The position numbers were made by a program, and so were the translations under genes. A stretch of DNA of 64,000 nt from Chionoecetes opilio (taxonomy: Eukaryota; Arthropoda; Malacostraca; Decapoda; Majidae), in NCBI GenBank assembly GCA_016584305.1, contig JACEEZ010006494.1, positions 106,626 through 170,625 of the forward strand. The letters are read 5' to 3'. This document shows positions 1-11,871 of the stretch, one piece after another. The notes below the pieces were generated by a model. That model had not been told where the DNA came from, ran no database searches, and saw only the letters and a program-made list of their open reading frames with translations. Positions within the stretch are counted from its first letter, which is position 1; each line of letters begins with the position of its first letter.

Positions 1-2240
1 TAATAAGTAGGGTATTTTTCTAGTGTTTGCCCATACTCCCCCTCTCCCACAAATAAGTTTTGGGGACCTGGGGGAATGCGGGATTTTTGGCTGGGGTACA
101 AAATATGCTTTCGCAAGCCACATAGTTTCGAGTTAGGGGTGTTGTAAAAATTGCCCTAGATCTAGGGAAAATTCATTGGATTTCTTCTGAGTCCAGAGAC
201 GTGTGAACCTGACGATCCTCACGAATGATCCCCCAAGTGTCGAGAACCCCCCCAACCTCCCGCTAGGAGGTTAGGTTAGATTGGTTAGGTTAGGTTAGGT
301 TAGATTTGGCTAGGTTAGGTTTGGTTATATTTGGTTAGGTTAGCTTAGGTTATTTTTGGTTAGGTTAGGTTAGTTTAGTTTTGGTTAGGCCAAATTTCTC
401 TAGATATAAGGTAATACCCTAGATCTAGGGAATTTGTAAAATTCTAGTGTTTGCCCATACGCTCCCACTTCCCCCCAAACAAGTTTGGGGACCTGTGGGG
501 AAAGCGGGTTTTCGGGTGGGGAACAAATTATGCGTTGGAAACACATAATTTAAGAGTTGTGTATAGGGGGTAAAATTCCCGGTATTATTTAGTGCACGTT
601 TTTCCCATATTCCCCCTCTCCCACAAAACAAGCTTGGGGACCTGCTGGGGGGAATGCGGGGGGCTGGGGAATGCGGGCTTATTGGCTGGGGTACAAAATA
701 TGCGTCGCAACCACATAGTTTTTGAGTTAGGGGTGTTGTAAAAATTGCCTAGATCTAGGGAAAAAATCATTGGATTTCTTCTGAGTCCAGAGACATGTGA
801 ACCTGACGATCCTCACAGAATGATGCCCCAAGTGTCGAGAACACCCCCAACCCCCCCCTAGAAGGGTTAGGTTAGATTTGGTTATGTTAGGGCAGGTTAG
901 ATTTGGTTAGGTTAGGTTTGATTAGATTTGGTTAGGTTAGTTTAGGTTTATTTGGTTAGGTTAGGTTAATTTTGGTTAGCAAATTTTTCTAGAAAATAAG
1001 GTAATTACCCTAGATCCAGGAAATTTTACCACCCATACACAACTCTTAAATTATGTGTTTCCGACGCATAATTGGTTCCCCACCCAAAACCCCACATTAA
1101 ATATTAAACTCCACATATAAAATTATAGTGTTTGCCCATACTCTCCCACTTCCCCCAAGTTTACCAAACAAGTTTTTGGGGACCTGTGGGAAAGCGGGGT
1201 TTTCGGGGGGGGAACAAATTATGCGTCGGAAACACATTATTTAAGAGTTGTGTATGGGTGGTAAAATTCCCTATATCTAGGGTAATTACCTTATATCTAG
1301 AGAAATTGCCTAACCAAAATTAACCTAACCTAACCAAAACTAACCTAACCAAATCTAACCAAAACCCAAAACTAACCAAACCTAACCTAACCAAATATAA
1401 CCTAACCAAATATAACCTACCTTAACCTAACCAAATATAACCTAACCTCCTAGCGGGGGGTTGGGGGTGTTCTCGACACTTCGGTCATATTCTGTGAGGA
1501 TCGTCAGGTTCACACGTCTCTGGACTCAGAAGAAATCCAATGAATTTTCTAGATCTAGCAATTTTACAACCCCTAACTCAAAAAACTATGTGGTTTTCGA
1601 CGCATATTTTGGGACCCAGCCAAAAATCCCGCATTCCCCCAGGTCCCAAACTTGTTTTGTGGGAGAGGGGGAGTATGAGCAAACACTAGAAAAATATCCT
1701 TCTTATTAGAGAAAAGACAACCCAAAAAGGGAAATCAAATTTTTAAGGTATTTTAATATTATCATAACCATGAATATGTACAAACCTACAAAAAGAAGAT
1801 TTCGACGATGAAAAATTTCGAGTTGTTGTGGGCGAAATGATATTCCAAGTTGCTATATTTCCGTGTTCGCTGACAACATAGAGAAGACCTGAGTGATGGT
1901 TGATGTGCAAGGCTTCTAAACCAGGAAAAAAAGTCACAGCAGAGTCTCATTAAGAAGTAAGCAAGTAGTAGGGACACATTACGTACCTACCAGCTGCTTA
2001 CCTTTTGACGAGGCTCTGTTATGACTGTTTTCTTGGTTTAGAAGCCTCTGCATATCAGCCATTACCTCAGGTCTTCTCTATAGTGTTGTCAGCGAGAACA
2101 GAACACAGTAATATAGCACCTGGAATATCAATTTCGCGCAAAATAATCTAAATTCTTCCATCGCCGTAGTTTTCCTTCGTAGGTCCACCCGCGGCGACCC
2201 GCCTTATCCCCACAATGCACCGATGTAAACAAACCGTGAC
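1..2240. mobile_element. Partial copy of a giant palindromic (foldback) element
   Basis: This is the right-hand part of the same element that is complete at 59794-63145. The match runs through TTAGG-like tracts, the block at about 1080-1240 resembling 61100-61260, and the end at 2190-2240 (CCTTATCCCCACAATGCACC). Positions 1-1710 are themselves inverted: the block at 20-60 (ctagtgtttgcccatactcc) returns reversed at 1650-1690. The outer 1800-2170 portion is a smaller hairpin. The left arm is cut off by the window edge. No transposase is visible, and the superfamily is unknown. Confidence 0.7.
262..1450. repeat. TTAGG-like interstitial repeats in opposite orientations
   Basis: Degenerate GGTTA / GGTTTGATT-type repeats occupy about 262-395 and 868-985 in one orientation. 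Their reverse complement (CCTAACC, AACCAAAT) occupies about 1305-1450. The basic unit resembles the arthropod telomere repeat TTAGG, but it is interspersed with ATTT and does not form a clean array. The tracts belong to the palindromic element, not to a chromosome end. Confidence 0.75.
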
Positions 2241-2589
2241 GTAGTTATGTCTGGGGCCCATTGTTGGGGGTGATCGAGACAAAGGGTAGGTGTCGAACAC
2301 CATTCGACACATTTTCCCTCGCCCCTCAAAAAGATCGTCCTTCGGTCTTTAGGTCATCCGAAACTAGTGAAACAGAAAATATTATATTATAGTTCGGTAG
2401 TTGATGTTCTAAAGTGAGTAAAAGTGGTAAGAATATCGCATGCCTAAGCTACAAAAATTAACACTTACATTGGCATTGATGTATATATTAGGGTTATATA
2501 TATGGGGTATAATAGTATATAGCGATAGAGGTAATAGTTATCATAATAGTATATAGAAAGATATATGAATATATAGAGACGAAAGATGT
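2241..2589. other. Unique-looking AT-rich stretch, no gene seen
   Basis: After the end of the palindromic element this stretch holds a short GC-rich segment (2241-2340), then AT-rich sequence with TATA-rich runs. No coding region, repeat family or RNA gene was recognised. Confidence 0.4.
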
Positions 2590-5500
2590 GTGTTGTGTTG
2601 TGTGTGTGTGTGTCCGCCGATAGGTGCGCGGGCTGTTATCGGTCTGGGAGGTTTGGGGTTATCCAGAAGGTTGGTGTTTTCGCATGCCATGTAGCCGCCA
2701 CGCCAGAGGGTACGATGAATACTTTTCATTTCTGCCCGCCGTGCGCGGAGAGGCCACAGCATTTGACTCCCGGGGCTCCTGCCTCACCCGCGCGAGTCCG
2801 CCCGCCACGCCGGAGATTTCCGTGTTGGCGGATTAATTCGCCGTAGGAGACTCCTGGTGGGATTTAACCATCGCGTCTTTATCATGTTTACCATTTTTTC
2901 ATCAATCTTCACTGTCTTTCTTAGTATATCTTTTTGCGTCTTATTACCAACAGTAATGTGAATAAATAAGCTCACTCGATGAGAGACAATCTTCTTGTAA
3001 TCAAGGTGAGCGGTAGCTTAGGTGCTTGTTACTCATCACGGGGAAGCAGAGACCACAGATGAGGCAGCGGCCCTCTCTCAACGTGCCGTGTTGTGGTGTC
3101 TGTCCTGTGCAAGTGGCAGCCTGTCCCTCCACAATATTCGGTGTAATGCATCCTCAACCATGTCGCGACATGAATTTCAGGTGTTCTCCGTCAAGGAAGC
3201 ACCTAGCTGGCCATTCCTCAGTCAAGAGGCAGCTCGGCTATCTCCCATGTCGCGACCAGTTCTTTTTGTTTCTCTTCATTTAGTACATTATTTCTTCACC
3301 TTCACTTGTCTTGTTGACGTATATCTTTTGATGCGTCTCGTGTACACGAGTAAATGTGTAATCAATATCAGCGCACTTCGAACGATGAGAATACAATTAC
3401 TGTACGAATCCTATGTTGATAATAAAGGGGTAGGTAAGTGTCGGCTATTGCTGTTTGAAAATTGGGGCCTGTGGCAGTTGTCTACCTAGTACATGGTCTT
3501 ATAGGTGGCAGGGCCCTGACAGGTTCTGGTCTTTCCGTTTTTATTTCCCTTAGCGGAACTGACAGTTTTATTTTCAGTGTTGCTTTTTTATGTATAATTT
3601 GCACTTCCTTCTATATCTGAATAGAAATCTTGTGTATTGAAGGTCGGTGTGATCTGGGGTTATGCGGTCTGGGTATTGTCATAGCGTAGGACCTACTATT
3701 TAGCCTATAATTACTTGAGCTTATTTAGAATGGAAAATTCCAATTTTCTCACACAAATGCACCCTTGGCAATATATTTGGAGCAGCTAGTTGGTGGATGT
3801 AATAAATGATCTGCTGTAGCTGACTCGTGTCACTTTAAATTTAGTCTAGACTACGGTTACCGTTCGCAGATGTGCGCCTATACGTTGACCCTGAACTGTT
3901 GAGTACAGTAGAGGTTTTATGCTTGAAATGTAATGTACACATCCTAAGGATGCAGAACTGCGGATGCTAATGGTGCCATTTGTTGAGCTTTGCATATTGG
4001 CCCTAATTAGCCTATTCAGAATTATCTTCCTTGCTGTTAGCCGACCGATATAATTGTTTCAGAAACTGAACGCGTAGGAGAGGTGATATTTGAGTGATGC
4101 AATGTAATCATTACTTGAATATATAATAAGCACCTCGATGAGAGACGAATCTTCTTGTTTATATTGTTTGATGCATGATTGAATAGCCTCTCCACGAGAG
4201 AGATGTCAAGATAGTGACAGAATGGAGTAAGTGAGAGACTGAGAGGAGTGGTGGATAGACTGAATGGTAGGACTCCGGTGAGTAGTGTGCTGAGTGGAGG
4301 AATGACAGTCGTGTGCTGAAAAGTGTAAAATAATTCTTGGACAGGGGGCGCATGATAGATTATTCCTTTAGCATTGCCTGTAATTCACTTTAATTTTTGT
4401 TCAGGTACCCAATCCATCCGTTCCCTTATTGCTTTCTAACATACGGCAGGTGTTTCGTACTACTACACCTGGGCGTGGCGGTGTGTAACCGGGTCTATAG
4501 AGTGGTCGAACGGTTTCGGCTTTATTCACTCACACTAGTTAAATATTGAACGAAATTTATCTCTCTTTACACTAGAGGTACTTTAATATCCTTACGTCTA
4601 GTCAAGTAAGATGTAAGTAGTGCTGGCTCCATGTATTTAGTATTTAATCCCAAACATTGTCCCCCATATAGCCATATCAAATCCAAAATAGAAAACAGAC
4701 CATCTGGGCATGGACTTTTCTACGAGCTTGGATGTAATTTTCCACGGAGCTGGAGGTTGGTACTTTAAGAGCACCTCCTACAAATAAACTTTGTATATCT
4801 CTCAGGCACTGTACCCTTTTTTGCACAACCTAGATCTTACATCTGAATTAATCTTCCATCGTAAATTGCCATATGCACCTCCGAGTCTGGCACATTTTCC
4901 CCCTTTTTTAGTATTAAATTAATCTTCTCATCTTAAGGACCTCTTGTGTGGCATGTGATACTATATCCTCTTGTAGCATACAGGGCCTGGCTATTCTCGT
5001 TGTTCGTGTGTGATGTGACATTGATCAATTTATTGCCTTAAATAATTGATGCAGCACTTTGCCACTTCACTTCTAGTCCATTCCAGGCATCTAAGCTTCT
5101 ATGTGTGGAAAGCTGTTACTTGTGTTACTCCTACCGTAGATAACACTAAAGTCGCCAGGACAGTTTTTTTTCATATGTACAGACTGTAGTGCGTTAATAC
5201 TTACATTTATACATCCATGATTTCAGAAAGTTAGACGGGCTATCTGGAAGTCTGTCATTTGTGTATGCATCTGTGTCATAGGAGATATGGCTATAAACAT
5301 ATCATGCCAAAATATCACAGAGTAGCGACCACAATAAGGTCCGCCATCTATGGTTTAGTATTTCCTGAGAGTCCTCCGCCGTCGTCGTCGCGGCGAAAAA
5401 AAAAAAGGTTGGCAAAATTTGAAACAGTATATACGCTGCAGATTGGCCAGCATCAAAACACGCTGAAACAGTGTAGATAGACACCGATCTTATTGCTAAA

Positions 5501-7427
5501 CCTTTGTATAATTTCCTTTTTTTTTAACGTTCTTAATTTTGATGGGCAACCACAAAAATTTTGTAACCTCCATAGTTTTTAGTACCGAGTAGTTGGGAGA
5601 GCTGCGCTTGTTTCTTTATTCTTCATGATGGCGCTGCGTGTCCAGGTAAGGTGAGGTCAAGTCAACTGGTATGCAATTGATTCCCTTCCCCGGTTCTTCT
5701 GTGCCTTCTCATGATCCTTTTGCACTGCTCCATCATACCGACAAAAAGGACATATCTCTACTTTGTAGTTGACCAGGAACGATTTTTCATTATATTGACT
5801 CCAGTCAGACAATTTCCACGACACTCCATTGTGTAAAACCAGTGCTAATTGTTTTGTATTTTTTAAAGAACCAAATAAGTGATTTAATATTAATCTTCAA
5901 ACAGATTTTTGCTTGTTGATTTAGAACTATAGCTCTGTCAAATAGGGAAATATATATCCGTAATTTCGTGACATACCTAATAATATTCTAATTGACAATT
6001 TATGGACAACATGTAAAAAAATATACCAAGTCGAAGCATCTTGCAGTTTTTACGATCATTGAGAACTTAAAACTTAGTCTAGACACCCCTAGGAATTCTA
6101 TAGGCGGCTTTAATATGAAGATTATACTGAATATGCTAATTAGGGTCATTATGCAAATTTGCTCAACAGAATGCCCAATTAGCAATCCGGGCAGTTTCTG
6201 CATCCTTAGGATGTGTCATTAACATTTCAAGCATAAAAAGCCTGACTCGTATACTCAAAGTTCCAGTGTTTTCACTATAGGTGCATTATAGGACTGCTAA
6301 CCTAGTCCTAACTAAAATTTAAAGTGACAAGAGTCACTACAGCAGATTTTTGTACTCCAACCAAATAGCTGCTCACCATATACATGGTGCATTTGTGTGT
6401 GAGAAATGAATTTCCATTCTAGATAAGCTCTAGTAATATAGGCTAATAGTAGGTACTACTATGAAATACGTCTATACCAGATAACGACTTCAATACAAAT
6501 GATTTCCTCAGATAAGGAGGATAGCAAATATATAATCAAATGCAATCACTGTGAAAATTTAAAACTTTCATTCGAGTGTACATGGGGAAAAAACCGGAAA
6601 CGCCAGAACCTTCATGCCCTGCCACCTATAGCTATATGTACTACGGTAGACAAGGAGAGGGCCAAATTTTAACAGCAAGAGCTACTTTATCCTCCTTATT
6701 TATCAACTATTAGGATTCCGGTACGTAATTGTATCGTTATCGGTGCGCTGATATTAATTCTCACATTACTGTGTAAGCACGACGCATAAATAGATATACG
6801 TAAAAAGACAGTCGAAGGTGAGGAAATAATGTATAAATTGAATGAGAACAAAATGGGTCGCTACATGGTGAGATATGCCGACTGGCCTCTTGCACTGTGA
6901 GGATGGCACTAGGCTGGCTTCCTGACAGGGAACAATTCTGTCGCTACATGTGTGAGATTCTTACACCGATATTGTGGGTAGGGGACGGCTGCCCCTGACG
7001 AAGAAACAACAGCGCTTGAAGAGAGGCCGCTGCTCAGCTATGGTCCTCGCTTCCCGTGATTGAGTAACAGCAAAGGCTACTGCTTTTTTCCTTGATTTCA
7101 CAAGATGATTCGTCGTTTCATCGAGTGTGCTTATATATATTCACATTACTGGTAATAAACGCCAAAGATATACTTAAAAAGACAGTGACGATAGAAAACC
7201 TGTATAAATGATGAAAATGAGGCGTTAACTCCAACCCAGAGTAATCCTACGGCGAATTAATCCGCCCACGGAAATCTCCGCCGTGGGTCGGCTGAGGTGA
7301 GGCAGGAGCCGGGAGCAGCTGTTGCCTCTCGCGCGGCGATGAATGTAAAAGTATTCATCGTAACCTGCTGGCGCGCTACTGGCATCCGAAAACCAACCTC
7401 TGGATAACCAAACCTCCCAGACCTGCT
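2590..7427. repeat. Large diverged inverted repeat, arms of about 1.4 kb
   Basis: Positions about 2600-4040 return reverse-complemented at about 6110-7445 with many substitutions and small indels. Anchor pairs are: TTGGCGGATTAATTCGCCGTAGG near 2823 against its complement near 7245 (shown shortened, differing slightly); the GGTGGCAGGGCCCTGACAGG block near 3505 against about 6615-6635; and the TTTAAATTTAGTCTAGAC-type block near 3835 against about 6310-6330. Open frames inside the arms, including one of 155 codons from 3022, are not supported as genes because they do not match between arms. The divergence indicates an old element. Confidence 0.65.
4041..6110. other. Spacer of the 2.6-7.4 kb inverted repeat, no gene seen
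   Basis: About 2 kb of AT-rich sequence lies between the arms. A short segment near 5205-5255 (catttatacatccatgattt) resembles the 3' portion of the Helitron-like units at 19.72 and 20.39 kb. A run of A near 5396-5407 follows a CGTCGTCG triplet run. No coding sequence was recognised. Confidence 0.4.
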
Positions 7428-7860
7428 ATACAGTGGCGGGAGATTGTGGCGGGGAGATTGGAAAGTCAAAACTTTGCCACTTCACCTGCGTCGACTCTTG
7501 CACTTCCAGGCTTTTCTATCTGATTGATACACAATAATTAACATGGAAAATATGACTGCCTATGGTATTAGTATACTTCTACATACGTATTGACTATTAA
7601 TATCATAGAGTACCTTTACACCTGCTCCTCAACTAAAACTACTGGTTATTTGGTTAAATACATGTTTTTAAACAGACTCAGGCCCTTCTATCCACAATAT
7701 ACACATTAGAAAAAAAATCAGTTCTTAAAATTATACTTTTGTGTTTTAGTGCAGTGGAATAAGCCCATATTTTTCTTTCAAGGGTTGAACCAACTTTTCT
7801 ATCAATTGTGAGTTAAAACTGCCCAGCAGACCACTGGCATTTTGGGTTCCAATTCTCTCG
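7428..7860. mobile_element. Diverged partial copy of the AATT-flanked 879-bp element
   Basis: The sequence aligns with 45400-45821: gattgtggcggggagattg, the GTCGACTC segment, CTTCCAGGCTT, and the terminal TGAGTTAAAACTGCC / ACTGGCATTT block. Its end at 7860 is followed directly by AATT (7861-7864), as for the intact copies. Only the last half of the unit is present; the rest is replaced by the inverted-repeat region. The divergence makes it much older than the copies in the LTR element. Confidence 0.7.
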
Positions 7861-7879
7861 AATTGCCTACTAACGGCAA

Positions 7880-8615
7880 CACCCGACCAACCACTGCCGA
7901 TTTTGGAGCTTCAGCCCCCCACAACATCACCCTGGTGTAAACCCCCTGGGGGCTCGCAACATTGGTTTTGTTCAATCTTCAATAACCCCAATTTTCTTCA
8001 TCTTCTACTCGAACAAACCTTACCAAATAACTATCCCCTTTTCTTTAATGACACTCAACTATCTCCTTCTTCTACAATGAACATTCTTGGACTATTCTTT
8101 ACTAAAAATCTGAACTGGAAATCTCACATCTCATCTCTTGCTAAAACAGCTTCTAAGAAGTTAGATGTCCTGTGCCATCTGCGTCCTTTTTTTTTCCCTC
8201 CAAGCTGCTTGCTCTCTACAGGGGCCTTATCCGCCCATGTATGGAGTATGTCTCACATTTTTGGGGAGGATCCACTCATACAGCTCTCCTAAACAGGGTT
8301 GAGTCAAAAGCTTTTCGTCTCATCAACTTTCCTCTTCTGACTGACTGTTTTCAATCTTTAAATCACCGCCGCAATGTTGCTTCTCATGCTCTCTTCTACC
8401 ATTATTTTCGTGCTCATGAAAATGCTCCTCTAATTTTCGTGCTCACTGCTCCTCTAAGCTTGGTACATTATAGCGGGGGATCTACTGTTTCCTTCCGAGG
8501 CCTGGCAAGGCCTCCGGTATTCAAGGAGGCCTTGGGACTGGCCAGCCACATGGTTTGTTTACGAACTACACAAGGAAACTTGTCGTACACTGCTCTGGCA
8601 GCAAATATAAGAATA
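7880..8615 (+). pseudogene. Non-LTR retrotransposon tail: C-terminal RT fragment
   Basis: Two overlapping reading frames (7903-8292 and 8172-8618) together encode the region after the RT catalytic core of a Jockey/CR1-type retrotransposon. Recognisable segments are a KSHISSLAKTASKKL block, an RPCMEYVSHFWGGSTHTALL block, and LNHRRNVASHALFYHYF. The frame shifts inside the T run at 8188-8196. The same segment recurs at 35.69-36.47 kb (+) and 17.64-18.32 kb (-), so this is one family with three 5'-truncated copies in the window. No endonuclease or YADD core is present here, so it cannot encode a working protein. Confidence 0.75.
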
Positions 8616-9160
8616 TAGTATTTGTTGATCATTAATGCATTACTCTAAATTTCTACCATTATATAATATTATATTGATTGAGACGTTTACTGAATCCGGA
8701 ATTGTATGTACAAGTTGATTTTATGGAGAAAATTATTTCTATTGTACGCATATATTTTTATTTTATATACATCCTAGACAGCAATGTTACATTTGTTAAA
8801 TGAATTTGAATAACTTTTTGATTTTTGAAACTACATAGAAGGATGTAAAAAAATAATCTATGAAGTCCGCGAAACATGTATGTTTGAATGAGATTCACAT
8901 GCTCTAACGGGATCATAAAACTCAGTGCAGATGCCCATGGACTGCAAACCATCACCGAATACGAACCTTCTCAACCCCTCAGTCATGTCTGGCATTTCTT
9001 TTTCCTCCTCTCTATCATACTGTTCAGATTGCTTTGGTAGATCCTCATCATCTAACTGCCTCCAAGCTCGCAAATTATTCCGATGCAACACCTTATCCTG
9101 GCCCAAAGACTACATAGGTATACTAGACTTGCTTCTCAGATTCTTCTCAGGCTTTTTTCA
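8616..9160. other. No confident gene; weak open frame on minus strand
   Basis: A minus-strand open frame at 9106-8858 (82 codons, acidic and charged) lies just downstream of the pseudogene at 9165-11805. It could be a further piece of that gene or chance. No family was recognised and no splice site was established. The 8640-8830 part is AT-rich and featureless. Confidence 0.3.
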
Positions 9161-9164
9161 GTGA

Positions 9165-11805
9165 TCGGATGTACAGCAGCAAGAGAACCTCCAGTGACAG
9201 GGTCTTGAGCCAGTAGTCAAAGTGCACACTGGCCTTTGCTCGCTGTGTGCACCACTCCTCAAAGACCTGATCATCTGGCTGTGTGGTGTTGCCATCATCC
9301 GGTGTGCAGTCTTTACTGTATGCCTGATGGAGTAGTGTGTGGAGGGTTGCAGCTCTGACTTGGTGTGCATGGCGGGTCTTGGTAACATGGCTGGCTCGAA
9401 TGAAGGAATCTGCTGTTCCAGAGCTGGCAATGTCGGCCTGTACCAGGGCGTTCGTCCAACCGCTGTCCTCCAGCCAGTCTCCCAGCAGCTAAAACACAAC
9501 ACAAATTATGTTAATGATGTTCAGATTGTACGACACTAGCCTCTGCCTGACACAATGTACATAATACTCAGCCTACTATTTCAGTTGCCAGATACACATG
9601 CACAGAACATTGGTGAAACATTGTTGCTGTTACTACTACATGTACTGGTATCTCATAGGTACTACACTGGCTATTACTGTATATCATGGAACTTACCTTC
9701 AACACACCCATCTCGATATGCAGACCGCCGAACATGATCACAAAGTGATCCACTCCATGTGTGGCTGGCCAGGTCCACTGTATTTCCTTGACAAGGGCGA
9801 AGAGATCAGCAGCAAGTACAGGTACTTGTCCAGGGTTTAAGTACTGAATAGCTGCCTTGACGATGGCCATGGAATGTCTTATCATTGCCACCGAGTGTGC
9901 GCTGTCTAGGAACAGAGGAAACAGTGCATTGATCGCGGCAGGTGGGATCACTGCTTGCTGGACATCGGCATGGTAGGCAGACCATGACACCCATTCATCT
10001 ATGGATTGCTTCTCTAGAGCTGTCTTCACTGTCCTCAGTCACCCATACTCTTCTTCCACGGCAGCTTCAGCAGCCAGGAGGTCGGGAGGCCTTGCAGGAC
10101 GTTGTACAACCGGTGCAGTGAAGTGGTTCGTCTTCATGGCAGCAGGTGGCACACTTGTGTACACTGATGGCAGAGGTGCTACCGACTTGGCGGAAGAGAT
10201 GTCTTGCCCAATCACCACTACACCACGGTCGAGTCCGCCATTCGTGTGTTATGGATGTTGCATTAGGGAGATATCTGTGCCATGAAAAGAATCCTTGGCT
10301 GTCGCAGAGCTGGGGTTATGGTCAATATTATCGACAGCCCCAGTAGGGAACAGTCCCTTGCGCAGCTTGGGTGGGCAAACAACTTCTTCCATGTTGAAGC
10401 GCTGGCAGACACCATTGGTAATGTCTGCTGTGAGCTGTAGTAATCTATCATATGACACACACATCCCTAGGCTGAACAGTGTGTCAATCAGACCTCTGCT
10501 CCTGGTCACAGCGTGAATCTTGAGGGACAAGTAGAGTGGGAGTGGGGTTTCTCTCTCGCGGCTGTGGCGCACTGAGGTTGACTCCACACTGCGTGCATGC
10601 TTTACACTGCTGAACACCAGTAGCTGCGATACTGTAAGAGCAGCAGTTGTGGTGCTTGTGTTGGCCAACTTAGTCTGGTGCTTGATGTTCGCCCCATCGA
10701 GGATCATGTTCACCAGAGTAAGGAGGGATGGTGTCACAGAATCTTTCTGGCAGTCAGCGTGGTACTGAACTGAAGCGTCAAAGGTGAACCTGGTCTGAAA
10801 CATTTATCTACGTACTACCTGTGCTGCTCTTACTAGGTGCATGGCATCACTGTCATGATCACAGGCCTTCTTCAGGGCGGGACCTATATCTTTCTCAAAC
10901 AAGAGAAGTGTGTCTCGGCCCTGAGAATGGGCTCTCAGATCAGAAAGCACAGAAAGAAGTCTGTCCTTCAGTCTGGTTGTGTGTATTCTGTTGGTTACCG
11001 TGGCACCCAGCTGCTCCAGTCTCGTCTTGTAGAGGTTAGCCACGTCTGAGAGTTTAAATACAGGGGCATTGTCCTCATCTGCATGCATGTCCTCCATGAA
11101 TACCACCAGCTCAGCAAAGGCTATGCCATGCAGACGATACCCATCCTTGAGTGCGGCTGGTCTGATTTTGTTGTATAATGCACGGAGACAGTTGCGATGG
11201 TATTTTGCCTCGGTGGCAATCATGTCTCCTGCAGACAGCTTGGCCAGCAGTTCAGTGTTCCCCAATTCAGTGGCACATCTCCGAATTTTCTTGTCAATTT
11301 CCTTTGTAGCTGCTTCGTGCAAGTCTGCAGTGCCAGCTGGCTTATTGCAGAAGAAACAGATAGGCTCGGTTGACTGTGCAAGCCTGTGGGCAGCTGCTGA
11401 TCGTGTGTGCACGGTTGGAGTACCGGTACTAGATTGCTGTCCTGAAGCTGATTCTGCTCTGCTCTGCTGGTCAAACATTTTTTTGTTAAACTTTAAACAA
11501 CATTTCTTGTGCCACTGAGCACTGTGTGTCCTCAAGGTAGCTTCTACGCCATCGCCATCATCCAGTCTGTTCACGTTGAGTTCCATTGGCATGTGCCGAA
11601 GTCCCTTGAACTGGAGGAGGTCTTCTGTCAATGATGCATAGCCACTACCACTCGGTTTCATGGTTGATCTTAGTGGGCACTGCAAAGGTTCATCTGTCTC
11701 TGCTTGGCAAAGAATACAAAGCTCCCAGTTAGTTCTTGGGGGTGGTTTTGATTGCTTGGACGTAGAGGGCTGGGCTGGGTCTATGAGGATATGACGCTTT
11801 GCCAT
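9165..11805 (-). pseudogene. Uncharacterised family with two metal-site repeats; three in-frame stops
   Basis: The reading frame starts at the Met at 11803-11805 (MAKRHILIDP) and stays in one frame to 9697. It crosses a 208-bp intron (9489-9696, GTAAGT donor, TTTTAG acceptor, phase 0) and ends at 9165. Residues C30/C33 with H99/C102, and C150/C153 with H203/C206, form two C-x2-C...H-x2-C patterns suggesting zinc sites. Downstream are DNIDHNPSSATAKDSFHG, QIQWTWPATHG-like and FGGLHIEMGVLK blocks. From memory these recur in many uncharacterised proteins of cnidarians, molluscs and crustaceans; the element class and function are unknown. The frame is broken by TAA at 10804-10806, TAA at 10249-10251 and TGA at 10039-10041, without any frameshift. 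A splice acceptor-like TTGTGTGTTGCAG just upstream (about 11871) hints at a 5' exon. Confidence 0.7.
9489..9696 (-). other. Predicted intron of the 9.2-11.8 kb gene
   Basis: On the minus strand the exon ends in AAG before GTAAGT, and the next exon begins after TTTTAG. Both sides are phase 0, and the family's reading (…MGVLK then LLGDWLEDSGW…) continues across the junction. The splice signals are intact although the exons carry stop codons. Confidence 0.7.
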
Positions 11806-11871
11806 AGTGACGATCAGGTCTGGGATGCTCGTATCTTGGCTTCGATCATCAGGCAGGGAATCCTGCAACAC

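Noticed and set aside
262..1450. A chromosome end (telomere) at the left edge
   Set aside because: TTAGG-like units are degenerate, occur in both orientations and sit inside a palindromic element also found elsewhere.
3022..3489. 155-codon plus-strand frame
   Set aside because: It lies within one arm of the old inverted repeat. The other arm does not preserve it, and no domain was recognised.
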